27,928 nt of DNA, from the NCBI GenBank assembly GCA_002427745.1, contig DIYF01000121.1:10743-38670 (forward strand), read 5' to 3'. A program made the position numbers and the translations under genes. Positions 1 through 8,766 of the stretch are shown here, one piece after another (within the stretch, counting starts at the first letter, position 1; each line of letters opens with the position of its first letter). The stretch is from Roseivirga sp. UBA6061. Lineage in GTDB: Bacteria > Bacteroidota > Bacteroidia > Cytophagales > Cyclobacteriaceae. Below the pieces are notes generated by a model. That model was not told the DNA's origin and searched no databases. It saw nothing but the letters and a program-made list of their open reading frames with translations.

Positions 1-2940
1 TCCCCTGAAGTATTGAGACTTGGAAAGCTGCTTACTCCACCCACTTCAATGCCGCTAAACTCATCGACATTACCTGCAGAGGTCAGCAGCAGATATTCGC
101 CTGAGGCAAAGGTGACAGCCGGTAAATTCGTGGTTCCTGTCAGGTCTGAGAGTGTCAGGCCATCCAGGGTCAAGATTTTATCAGAAGCATTGTATACTTC
201 TATGTACTCCACTTCCGGCAGTCCTTGCGTAGGAGAAGGGTTTGCCATAATCTCAGTGATAACCAGCTCGCCAGCAGTTGGAGTAGCTCCCAGGAAGAAG
301 GTTGAGTCTGTACTGATAATGGTATTGCCTGCGCAGTCATTCACTGTAGCAGTGGTCAAAGTAAACTCAATTCCTTTTTCAAAAGCACTGGTCAGATTGA
401 TCAGCACACTGGTTCCGAACTCATCTTCGATCTCGATATCAGAAACTGTTACTCCACCTGAGATGGTAAAATCTTCGGCAGCGATACTTCCTACATCCAT
501 GGATTCATTGAAAGTCACTCTTAATTGCTGGTCTGAGATCACTTCCAGTGAAGTCAGTTCCGGAGCGGTAGTGTCTGGAGTATTATCAAAGACTGAGTTT
601 TGTACTCCCGGGGTTCCGCCTGAAGTGTTATTGGTAGCGGTCCAGTTGGCGTCATCAAAGCAAGCCGCTTCGGGGTTAATCATTTCCAGGCTGAAACCTC
701 CGGCTGCCTTGGTATCATCTCCGTAGAAGTTGGTGCTGTAGACTACATCGAAGATCAGGTTATCATCGGAGTCCCCAATGGCCAGACTATCTCCTGAAGT
801 ATTAAGGCTTGGGAAGCTGCTCACCCCACCTACTTCAATGCCGCTAAACTCATCGACATTACCAGTGGACGTCAGCAGCAGATATTCGCCTGAGGCAAAG
901 GTGACAGCTGGAAGGTTGGTGGTTCCAGTCAGGTCGGAGAGTGTTAGTCCATCCAGGGTCAAAATCTTATCAGACGCATTGTATACTTCTATGTACTCCA
1001 CTTCCGGCAGGCCTTGGGTAGGAGAAGGGTTGGCCATAATCTCAGTGATAATTACTTCACCAGCGGTTGGAGTAGCTCCCAGGAAGAAGGTTGAGTCTGT
1101 GCTGACAATCGTATTGCCGGTACAGTCATTTACTGTTGAAGTAGTTAGGGTAAACTCTATTCCTTTGTCAAAAGCATCGGTCAGATTGATCAGTACACTG
1201 GTTCCGAACTCATCTTCGATCTCAATGTCAGCAACCGTTACTCCTCCTGATATAGTAAAGTCACCGGCAGCGATACTTCCTACATCCATGGATTCATTGA
1301 AAGTCACTCTTAATTGTTGATCTGATACCACTTCAAGGGAAGTCAGTTCCGGAGCAGTAGTGTCTGGCGTATTGTCAAAGACTGAGTTCTGAACTCCGGG
1401 AGTTCCGCCTGAAGTGTTGTTGGCAGCAGTCCAGTTGGCGTCATCAAAGCAAGCGGCTTCGGGATTGATCATTTCCAGGGAGAAGCCACCGGCTGCCTTG
1501 GTATCATCTCCGTAGAAGTCGGTGCTATAGACTACATCGAAGATCAGATTATCATCTGAGTCCCCAATGGCCAGACTATCTCCTGAAGTATTAAGGCTTG
1601 GGAAGCTGCTTACTCCACCTACTTCAATGCTGCTAAACTCATCAACATTGCCGGTAGAAGTCAGCAGCAGGTATTCACCTGAGGCAAAGGTGACAGCCGG
1701 CAGGTTGGTGGTTCCTGTGAGATCAGAGAGTGTAAGTCCATCCAGTGTTAAAATTTTATCAGACGCATTGTATACTTCTATGTACTCCACTTCCGGCAGT
1801 CCTTGCGTAGGAGAAGGGTTGGCCATAATCTCGGTGATAATTACTTCGCCTGTGGTTGGAGTAGCTCCCAGGAAGAAAGTTGAGTCTGTGCTGACAATGG
1901 TATTGCCTGCGCAGTCATTCACTGTAGCAGTGGTCAAAGTAAACTCAATTCCTTTGTCAAAAACACTGGTCAGATTGATCAGAACACTGGTTCCGAACTC
2001 ATCTTCGATTTCAATGTCTGAGACTGTCACTCCACCTGAGATGGTAAAATCTTCGGCAGCGATACTTCCTACATCCATGGACTCATTAAAGGTCACACGT
2101 AGCTGTTGATCGGATATCACTTCCAGGGAAGTGAGTTCCGGAGCGGTAGTGTCTGGTGTATTATCAAAGACTGAGTTCTGAACTCCGGGAGTTCCACCTG
2201 AAGTGTTGATGGTAGCGGTCCAGTTGGCATTATCAAAGCAGGCGGCTTCGGGGTTAATCATTTCCAGGGAGAAGCCACCAGCTGCCTTGGTATCATCTCC
2301 GTAGAAATCGGTGCTGTAAACCACATCGAAGATCAGGTTGTCATCGGCATCTGCTATGGCCAGACTATCCCCTGAAGTATTGAGACTTGGGAAGCTGCTT
2401 ACTCCACTCACTTCAATGTCGCTAAACTCATCGACATTGCCAGTAGAAGTCAGTAGCAGATATTCACCTGAGGCAAAGGTGACAGCTGGCAGGTTGGTGG
2501 TTCCAGTCAGGTCGGAGAGAGTCAGTCCATCCAGGGTCAAAATCTTATCAGACGCATTGTATACTTCTATGTACTCCACTTCCGGCAGGCCCTGGGTAGG
2601 AGAAGGGTTGGCCATAATCTCAGTGATAACTACCTCACCGGCAGTTGGAGTAGCTCCCAGGAAGAGGGTTGAGTCTGTGCTGACAATGGTATTGCCTGTA
2701 CAGTCATTTAGGGTTGAAGTAGTCAGGGTAAACCCAATTCCTCGCTCAAAAGCAGTTGTGAGGTTGATTAGTACGCTGGTTCCGAACTCATCTTCAATCT
2801 CGATATCAGAAACGGTTACTCCACCTGAGATGGTAAAGTCTTCGGCAGCAATACTTCCTACATCCATGGACTCATTAAAGGTCACGCGTAGCTGTTGATC
2901 TGAGATCACTTCAAGGGAAGTGAGTTCCGGAGCAGTAGTG
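1..2940 (-). repeat. Tandem array of 789-bp coding repeats (263 residues each)
   Basis: The marker atgtactcc recurs at 202, 991, 1780 and 2569, and tctgg at 574, 1363, 2152 and 2941, so the period is exactly 789 bases with no indels. Complete units are 2152-2940, 1363-2151 and 574-1362; a fourth runs from 573 past the left edge. Each unit encodes one Ig-like domain (TTAPELTSLEVISDQQLRV...) followed by one lamin-tail domain. The units differ by scattered substitutions, many of them synonymous, and the shared variants are mosaic between units (see findings). The array probably continues to the left. Long plus-strand frames inside it are antisense shadows repeating with the same period. Confidence 0.95.
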
Positions 2941-5900
2941 TCTGGGGTATTATCAAAGACTGAGTTTTGAGTGCCTGGAGTTCCCTGGTCTGAATCTGTG
3001 GAAACGGTGTAATTCGCCTGGTCAAAACATGGCGCTTCCGGGTTGATCAGCTCTATGGTGTATCCTCCATCTTGTTTCGTCTCATCATTGTAGAAACCGG
3101 TATCATATTGAAGCGAATCCACAACCTCTCCATCTCTTCTTTTCAGAAATAGTGTCTCGCCAGTGTTGGAAAGAGAAGGGAAATTTGAAAGCGCCATCAC
3201 ATCCCCATAACTGCTGAAGAGATCAGCGTTGGAGCTTGAGGTGAGAATCAAAAAAGCACCCGGTGCCAAATCAAAACTTGATAATGTGGCTGTACTGCTA
3301 TTGTCTGTAAACTGGAAATCCCGCAATTTGATTGTCTCTGAGCCAGTATTGAAGACTTCCACGAATTCAGCATTTGGCAGGGGAGAACCACTGTCAGGGT
3401 CCGGATATATTTCGTTGATTACCAGATCTCGAAAAGCAGGATCTACCGGAGCGTCATATACGAAGTTGCTTATAGCATTTGTTGTGGCATTACCATTCTG
3501 GTCTTCCACTCTGTCGACTGTTAAAGCGTAAGTGGTGTTGTCCGTCAGATCAGTCGTAAAAGTCAGCAGGACTTCGGTACCATCATCTGATAGCACCGCA
3601 CTTATTGGATTGCCCAGGCCGTTATCCAGCGAATAATGGTTAAGAATTTCCGCATTGGTTTCATCCAGTACTTCATCGAAGCTAAGCGTAATCTCATTGG
3701 TAAAGGTAGATGCAACTGATAGCACTGATGGCGCAGTAATATCATACACTACGGGCTGACTGGAAGCTGCAATCAAGTCATCAAAACTGTCCCTCAGTCC
3801 TGAGATGTCAAGTGTGTAATTGGTCCCTTCCATCAGGTCTGTAGTGAAAATCAGAGTGACACTAAGCTGATCGTCATCATTCAAAACTGCTGAAATAGGG
3901 TTGGCCAGACCATTGTCAATGCTGTAATTGCTGATAGTTTGCGCTGTGCCGGATGCTAAAGCATTCTCAAAGTTGAGTCTCAGCGTATTTTCATTGATGA
4001 TCATGATATCAGATACCTGTGAATCGTAAGCAAATTCACTGCTCAGATTAGTTGATGTATTACCATCGGTGTCTTCCAGGCTCTGAATATCAATTTGGTA
4101 GTTGACCCCTTCAGACATTTTCTCATTGAATGTGAATAGAACTTTAAAAGCATCCGTGCCATCCTGCTCTACAGACTTCAGGGTCAGATCATTGTTCAAA
4201 CTATAGCTGCCTGAGCTCTCCGCTGACGCCTGGGTAAGAGCCTTTGAAAACTGTACCTGAATGGTGGAGTCCGTGAGAGCGGTTATTCTTCCTATGTTGA
4301 TCTCGTTGGTCGCGAAGTTATCAGTGATATCTGAGGTTAATGCATTACCATTGATGTCCTGAAGTCCGCTGATCGTAATGGTATTTGTGGCATTATTTCC
4401 CAAGGACGAAAAGTCCAGCAGTACCACATGGGTGTTTCTGGCCGAAAGCGTAGTGGTATTGGGGTTGCCAATGCCATTGTCTATGGAGTAGTTCGCTACA
4501 GTTTCGGCAATAGTTTCATCCAGTGACTCAGAAAAAGTCAGTTCAAGTTGAGTAGGGCTCAGTATCAGCAAGGACGATAGCCTGGGAGCCAGAACGTCAT
4601 GGGTGAAATCAATGTTTCGGGTAGTAGTGATTTCATTCATAGCCGGGTCCTGAATGCCCCGGATAGAAATGGTATTCTCAACCTCATTTTCAAAACTGGA
4701 GGAAAATGTCAATGACACTGATAAGCCATTGGATTGAAGCGTTGCAGATGTTGGATTACCAATGTCATTGTTGACTGAGTAGTTATTGATAGCCTCCGCT
4801 GAGGTCAGGTCAAGAACTTCATCAAAGGTGACCAGTAATGTGTTGGCATCAGTGACTTCCACTGTTTCGATACCGGGCCTGTCGGTATCATAAACGAACT
4901 CAGTATTCAATAATTGGAGGAAATCACCCCCGCTGTTTTTGATGTTTTCAAAACCAATCAGCAAACCCCGGTTTTCGTTGAACCCTGTTTCAAAAACCAG
5001 ATGCACCAATTTGGCATTATCATCGTCCTGTAAGGCTGTCTTAGGGTTGCCAATATCATTATCCACTTCATAGTTGGCGACAGTCTGAACGGAAGCGGTT
5101 TCTGCCTCTTCTGTAAAGTAAACGTCCAGCAGCTGGGAAGAAATAACAATTACGGTATCCACTGCATTGGTAAAATCAAAACTCTCGGTGGTCAGACTGA
5201 TAGCATTGCCGAGTGTGTCAGTCAGGTTTTCAAAAGTCAGGTCATAGGTTGTTCCTATGCTGAGTGCCTGATCAAACTCCAGGCTTACCCTGTTTGGGTT
5301 ACTGGTATTCAGGGTACTGGTTTCCGGGTTGCCAAGGCCCTGATCCAGCGAAAAATTACTCTCTGTCTCAGCAATGGACTCTGCCAGTTCTTCGTCAAAG
5401 ATCAGATCAATGGTCAGGGTGTCTTTGAAAACAAAGCGATCGAATACAGGGGCTTCATCATCAAACAGAAAACTGAGTTCATTTGTATCAATGCTATTGC
5501 CGGCACAGTCTGTTGTTCCTGTTACCGTAAGTGAGTAGATGGTGCCTGAAGTCATCGCAGACCCCAGCGTAAGCGTTACTGATCGTAATCCGGGAGTATT
5601 GGCTGAGGCACCTGTAACCGTGATTCCATTATCAAGCGTATAGGTACCATTTACCAGACTTGAGGCATCCATAATTTCATCAAAGGTTGCCACGATCTCC
5701 TGATCAGAATTGGCTGTTACAGATACCAGGTTAGGTTCTGAAGTATCAGGAGTGGTATCGAAAATGGAGTTCTGCGTGCCGGGAGTGGCTCCCTGTGCAT
5801 CTACGGAGGCGGCCCAGTTGTTGGCATCACTACAGACAAGTTCCGGGTTGATTTGTTCTATACTCCATCCGCCATCCGATTTGTCATCGTCCTGATACCA

Positions 5901-7700
5901 GGTTTGGTCGTAGGTAAGGCTATCAACAATATTACCCAGATTATCTTTCAGAATGATCTGTTCTCCGCCATTGGAAAGCCCGTTCCAGGAGGTTACCGCC
6001 ACTACATCACCAAAGGACTGATAGTCTGTAACGCTGCTACTTGGTGTGAGGATTACATGGGCTCCGGGGGCTAGAACAAAGTCCCCGACAGTACCTCCGG
6101 TAAGATCAAAATCACCCAGGTCTATGTCTTTGGAGGAGGCATTGTAGAGTTCGATAAACTCATCTGATGAACCACCCGGAAGTACCTGTGGGTCCGGTTG
6201 ACTGGCTCCTGTCGGATCTGCAAAAATCTCGTTGATAACGATCTGGCGTGTGAGTGTAGCCGTGGTATGAGTGACATCGGTAGTCAGGGCATCCGTTTCG
6301 GCATTGCCGCTCAGGTTTGTGAGATTGTCTATGGTAAGCGTATAAGTGTTGTTTACCAAATCGTCTGCGAAGGTCAGCGTGATAATGGAAGCATCGCTTC
6401 CATTTACTACGGCTGAGACAGGCGAGCCAAAACTGAAGTTGAGTGAATAGTTATTGGCTGTAGCTCCTGAGGTGGCCTCAATATCCTGATTAAAGGTGAC
6501 CTGAATTTCAGTAGAAGAGTTGGCGGTGATGTCACTTACGGCAATGGGAAGATAGCTGAAAGTATCTTCCAGCCCCGAAGCGGTGGAGAGTGTAGTATTG
6601 TCCTGAACATTGTCGATCGTAATGGTAAAGCTGTTATCTGTCAAATCAGATGAGAGAGTAAGAGTCACCTTCTTATTGTTCGTGTCATCCAGTGTTGCCG
6701 TAGCAGGGTTACCAATAGAATTGTTGATCGAGTAGTTGCTCGCGGTTTCGGCACTGGTTTCGTCCAGATCGAGATTAAACAGGAGTTCCAGCGTATTTTT
6801 ATCCGTAACAGTGGTGCTCGTAATGGAGAGTGCTTCGGCAAAAATGAAACCTTCCTGAAGGTTGCTGGCGGGAGTATTGCTGGCTGCATCCTCCACATTA
6901 TTGACCGTCAGGGTATAGTTGTTGTTCGGCATTGTTGAGGTGGTCAGTGTTACCTCATTCACGGCTGTTCGGCTGGCAGCTGTTACTGAAATACCATTGT
7001 CGATGCTATAGTTGGCTGTGGTTTCTGCTGTAGCCTGTGTTACTTCCTGGTTGAAGGTAACTACGACCGAAGTACCGGACGGAGCGGTTACAGAAGAAAT
7101 ATCTAAGGCCAGCAGTTGCTCATCAATACTGATATCGTCCATAACAAACTCCGCTACAGAGCCACTGCCGCTACCTCTTCCCACCGTCATTTTGATGATT
7201 ACATTGGACTCGCCACTGGCGGCTATCGGAAGCTCGTATTCATAAAGGGTATAGCTGGTGCTGTTATTATTAGGGAAGGTGGTTTCATCCCCTATATCAA
7301 CATCGTCCAGAAAATTGCTGCCTCCGTCAATGGAGGTAGAGAAATTCAGGGTTGCTGATCTGGTGGAAGTAGATGATCCGTTTTGTTTGGAGAAGGCATA
7401 AAACTCCATTTTGGGATTAGTGATACCTGTTAAATCAAGCGAAATCAGGATTTCTCCATTGAAAGAAGAGGTCGGAATAACGTTCAGCGAGGAAGAGCCG
7501 GTGCGGGCATCAGACCCCTGAAAGATGCGACTGCTGGCACGTACATCATTTCCGGTCCAATTGGTAATGAAAACGACATCCGTACCAGTTGTAAACGATT
7601 GTTCAAAACTTTCTGTGTAAGGAAATGTGTTGATCTGACTTAACGCTATATTTGCGCACGCTATCAGAAGCAGGGTGAGGAGGATTCTTTTCAGGTTCAC
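1..7700 (-). CDS. Giant secreted lamin-tail / Ig-like repeat protein (C-terminus outside window)
   Basis: One reading frame runs without a stop from a GTG at 7700 to the left edge, giving at least 2,566 codons. GTG is chosen because an in-frame TAA lies about 40 bases upstream, no ATG lies between, and the first residues (VNLKRILLTLLLIACANIALS, then QINTF) form a signal peptide. Order of parts: a beta-sandwich-like N-terminal domain to about 7120; three SbsA/Big_5-like Ig units with the recurring motif AET..NYSIDNGIGNP; lamin-tail domain 1 (about 6230-5770, IVINEIFADP...DEFIELYN); eight more Ig-like units (about 5745-3455); lamin-tail domain 2 (about 3430-2965, INEIYPDP...EFVEVFN); then an array of 263-residue Ig plus lamin-tail units (ITEIMANP...VEYIEVYN), each with two cysteines (NDC.GN and AACFD). 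Likely a surface or secreted adhesin-like or structural protein; export by the type IX system is only inferred, since the C-terminal signal is not visible. A lipobox reading (LIAC) is possible but less likely than cleavage before Gln. Confidence 0.9.
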   Translation of the reverse strand, partial: MNLKRILLTLLLIACANIALSQINTFPYTESFEQSFTTGTDVVFITNWTGNDVRASSRIFQGSDARTGSSSLNVIPTSSFNGEILISLDLTGITNPKMEFYAFSKQNGSSTSTRSATLNFSTSIDGGSNFLDDVDIGDETTFPNNNSTSYTLYEYELPIAASGESNVIIKMTVGRGSGSGSVAEFVMDDISIDEQLLALDISSVTAPSGTSVVVTFNQEVTQATAETTANYSIDNGISVTAASRTAVNEVTLTTSTMPNNNYTLTVNNVEDAASNTPASNLQEGFIFAEALSITSTTVTDKNTLELLFNLDLDETSAETASNYSINNSIGNPATATLDDTNNKKVTLTLSSDLTDNSFTITIDNVQDNTTLSTASGLEDTFSYLPIAVSDITANSSTEIQVTFNQDIEATSGATANNYSLNFSFGSPVSAVVNGSDASIITLTFADDLVNNTYTLTIDNLTNLSGNAETDALTTDVTHTTATLTRQIVINEIFADPTGASQPDPQVLPGGSSDEFIELYNASSKDIDLGDFDLTGGTVGDFVLAPGAHVILTPSSSVTDYQSFGDVVAVTSWNGLSNGGEQIILKDNLGNIVDSLTYDQTWYQDDDKSDGGWSIEQINPELVCSDANNWAASVDAQGATPGTQNSIFDTTPDTSEPNLVSVTANSDQEIVATFDEIMDASSLVNGTYTLDNGITVTGASANTPGLRSVTLTLGSAMTSGTIYSLTVTGTTDCAGNSIDTNELSFLFDDEAPVFDRFVFKDTLTIDLIFDEELAESIAETESNFSLDQGLGNPETSTLNTSNPNRVSLEFDQALSIGTTYDLTFENLTDTLGNAISLTTESFDFTNAVDTVIVISSQLLDVYFTEEAETASVQTVANYEVDNDIGNPKTALQDDDNAKLVHLVFETGFNENRGLLIGFENIKNSGGDFLQLLNTEFVYDTDRPGIETVEVTDANTLLVTFDEVLDLTSAEAINNYSVNNDIGNPTSATLQSNGLSVSLTFSSSFENEVENTISIRGIQDPAMNEITTTRNIDFTHDVLAPRLSSLLILSPTQLELTFSESLDETIAETVANYSIDNGIGNPNTTTLSARNTHVVLLDFSSLGNNATNTITISGLQDINGNALTSDITDNFATNEINIGRITALTDSTIQVQFSKALTQASAESSGSYSLNNDLTLKSVEQDGTDAFKVLFTFNEKMSEGVNYQIDIQSLEDTDGNTSTNLSSEFAYDSQVSDIMIINENTLRLNFENALASGTAQTISNYSIDNGLANPISAVLNDDDQLSVTLIFTTDLMEGTNYTLDISGLRDSFDDLIAASSQPVVYDITAPSVLSVASTFTNEITLSFDEVLDETNAEILNHYSLDNGLGNPISAVLSDDGTEVLLTFTTDLTDNTTYALTVDRVEDQNGNATTNAISNFVYDAPVDPAFRDLVINEIYPDPDSGSPLPNAEFVEVFNTGSETIKLRDFQFTDNSSTATLSSFDLAPGAFLILTSSSNADLFSSYGDVMALSNFPSLSNTGETLFLKRRDGEVVDSLQYDTGFYNDETKQDGGYTIELINPEAPCFDQANYTVSTDSDQGTPGTQNSVFDNTPDTTAPELTSLEVISDQQLRVTFNESMDVGSIAAEDFTISGGVTVSDIEIEDEFGTSVLINLTTAFERGIGFTLTTSTLNDCTGNTIVSTDSTLFLGATPTAGEVVITEIMANPSPTQGLPEVEYIEVYNASDKILTLDGLTLSDLTGTTNLPAVTFASGEYLLLTSTGNVDEFSDIEVSGVSSFPSLNTSGDSLAIADADDNLIFDVVYSTDFYGDDTKAAGGFSLEMINPEAACFDNANWTATINTSGGTPGVQNSVFDNTPDTTAPELTSLEVISDQQLRVTFNESMDVGSIAAEDFTISGGVTVSDIEIEDEFGTSVLINLTSVFDKGIEFTLTTATVNDCAGNTIVSTDSTFFLGATPTTGEVIITEIMANPSPTQGLPEVEYIEVYNASDKILTLDGLTLSDLTGTTNLPAVTFASGEYLLLTSTGNVDEFSSIEVGGVSSFPSLNTSGDSLAIGDSDDNLIFDVVYSTDFYGDDTKAAGGFSLEMINPEAACFDDANWTAANNTSGGTPGVQNSVFDNTPDTTAPELTSLEVVSDQQLRVTFNESMDVGSIAAGDFTISGGVTVADIEIEDEFGTSVLINLTDAFDKGIEFTLTTSTVNDCTGNTIVSTDSTFFLGATPTAGEVIITEIMANPSPTQGLPEVEYIEVYNASDKILTLDGLTLSDLTGTTNLPAVTFASGEYLLLTSTGNVDEFSGIEVGGVSSFPSLNTSGDSLAIGDSDDNLIFDVVYSTNFYGDDTKAAGGFSLEMINPEAACFDDANWTATNNTSGGTPGVQNSVFDNTPDTTAPELTSLEVISDQQLRVTFNESMDVGSIAAEDFTISGGVTVSDIEIEDEFGTSVLINLTSAFEKGIEFTLTTATVNDCAGNTIISTDSTFFLGATPTAGELVITEIMANPSPTQGLPEVEYIEVYNASDKILTLDGLTLSDLTGTTNLPAVTFASGEYLLLTSAGNVDEFSGIEVGGVSSFPSLNTSG

Positions 7701-7773
7701 GAAAAGAAAATTACTAAAAACTCTTCTGTGACGTATTAATTATAAGTAAACAAATCACATTAAACACAGAGAA

Positions 7774-8766
7774 ATGAAAATCGCTGTTGTAGGAGCTACC
7801 GGACTTGTGGGAGGAGAAGTTCTCGAAGTCCTTGATGAAAGAAATGTTCAGTTTGACGAGCTGCTGTTAGTAGCTTCGGCAAGATCTGCCGGTCAGAAGA
7901 AGACTTTCAAGGGTAAGGAATACACAGTCATTACAATGGAGGAGGCCGTTGAGCGAAAACCGGACTTCGCTATTTTCTCTGCAGGTGGAGGTACTTCACT
8001 CGAATGGGCACCGAAATTTGCTGCTGTGGGTACCACCGTAATTGACAACTCTTCGGCCTGGAGAATGAGCCCTGATCATAAACTGATCGTACCTGAAGTA
8101 AACGCCTCTGAGCTTACTACAGAAGACAGAATCATTGCCAACCCCAACTGCTCTACTATCCAGATGGTACTGGCACTGGCACCGTTGCACGAAAAATATA
8201 CAATCAAGAGGGTGGTTGTTTCCACTTACCAGTCTGTGACAGGTTCAGGAAAAGCAGCTGTTGATCAGATGATGAATGAGCGCAAAGGAGTTAAGGGTGA
8301 GATGGCTTATCCTCATAAAATTGATATGAATGTGTTGCCTCATATCGACATCTTCCTTGATAATGACTATACCAAAGAGGAGATGAAAATGGTCAATGAG
8401 ACCAAGAAGATCCTGGGTGATGATTCCATCGGGCTTACAGCAACCACGGTAAGGATTCCAACCGTAGGAGGACACTCTGAAGCCGTGAACGTAGAGTTTG
8501 AAAAGGACTTTGATCTGGATGAGCTCAAAGAGCTGCTGGCTGCTACGCCAGGTTTGATCATTCAGGACGACCCTGCCAGCAATTTGTACCCTATGCCTTT
8601 GACAGCCCACAAAAAAGATGAAGTTTTTGTAGGCAGACTGCGCAGAGATGAAAGTCAGGCAAACACCTTGAATATGTGGATTGTGGCTGATAACTTGAGA
8701 AAAGGTGCAGCTACCAATGCCGTTCAGATAGCGGAGTACCTGATGACACAAATGACAGCTGTTTGA
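7774..8766 (+). CDS. asd: Aspartate-semialdehyde dehydrogenase
   Basis: Reduces aspartyl phosphate to aspartate semialdehyde with NADPH, the branch point to lysine/diaminopimelate, threonine and methionine; cytoplasmic. The 330-residue length is normal for the bacterial family. The N-terminal Rossmann motif GATGLVG is at residues 7-13. The catalytic cysteine is Cys126 in NPNCSTIQ; the acid/base and substrate residues fit Gln153 (TYQSVTGSGK), Arg227 and His234 (RIPTVGGHSEA). The gene diverges from the giant repeat protein across a 73-base spacer in which I see no clear TAnnTTTG promoter. Its TGA overlaps the TTG start of the next gene, so the two are probably co-translated. No sign of damage. 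Confidence 0.97.
   Translation: MKIAVVGATGLVGGEVLEVLDERNVQFDELLLVASARSAGQKKTFKGKEYTVITMEEAVERKPDFAIFSAGGGTSLEWAPKFAAVGTTVIDNSSAWRMSPDHKLIVPEVNASELTTEDRIIANPNCSTIQMVLALAPLHEKYTIKRVVVSTYQSVTGSGKAAVDQMMNERKGVKGEMAYPHKIDMNVLPHIDIFLDNDYTKEEMKMVNETKKILGDDSIGLTATTVRIPTVGGHSEAVNVEFEKDFDLDELKELLAATPGLIIQDDPASNLYPMPLTAHKKDEVFVGRLRRDESQANTLNMWIVADNLRKGAATNAVQIAEYLMTQMTAV

Noticed and set aside
13..2898. Four long plus-strand frames of 180-237 residues repeating every 789 bases
   Set aside because: They are antisense to the giant minus-strand gene and repeat with its period because the unit length is divisible by three. They show no start context, signal or known domain.
1..2990. The regularly spaced repeats as a possible CRISPR array
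   Set aside because: The repeat is 789 bases long, coding throughout and contiguous without unique spacers.
8245..8751. 168-residue minus-strand frame inside asd
   Set aside because: Antisense to a clearly functional asd gene; no domain or start context.
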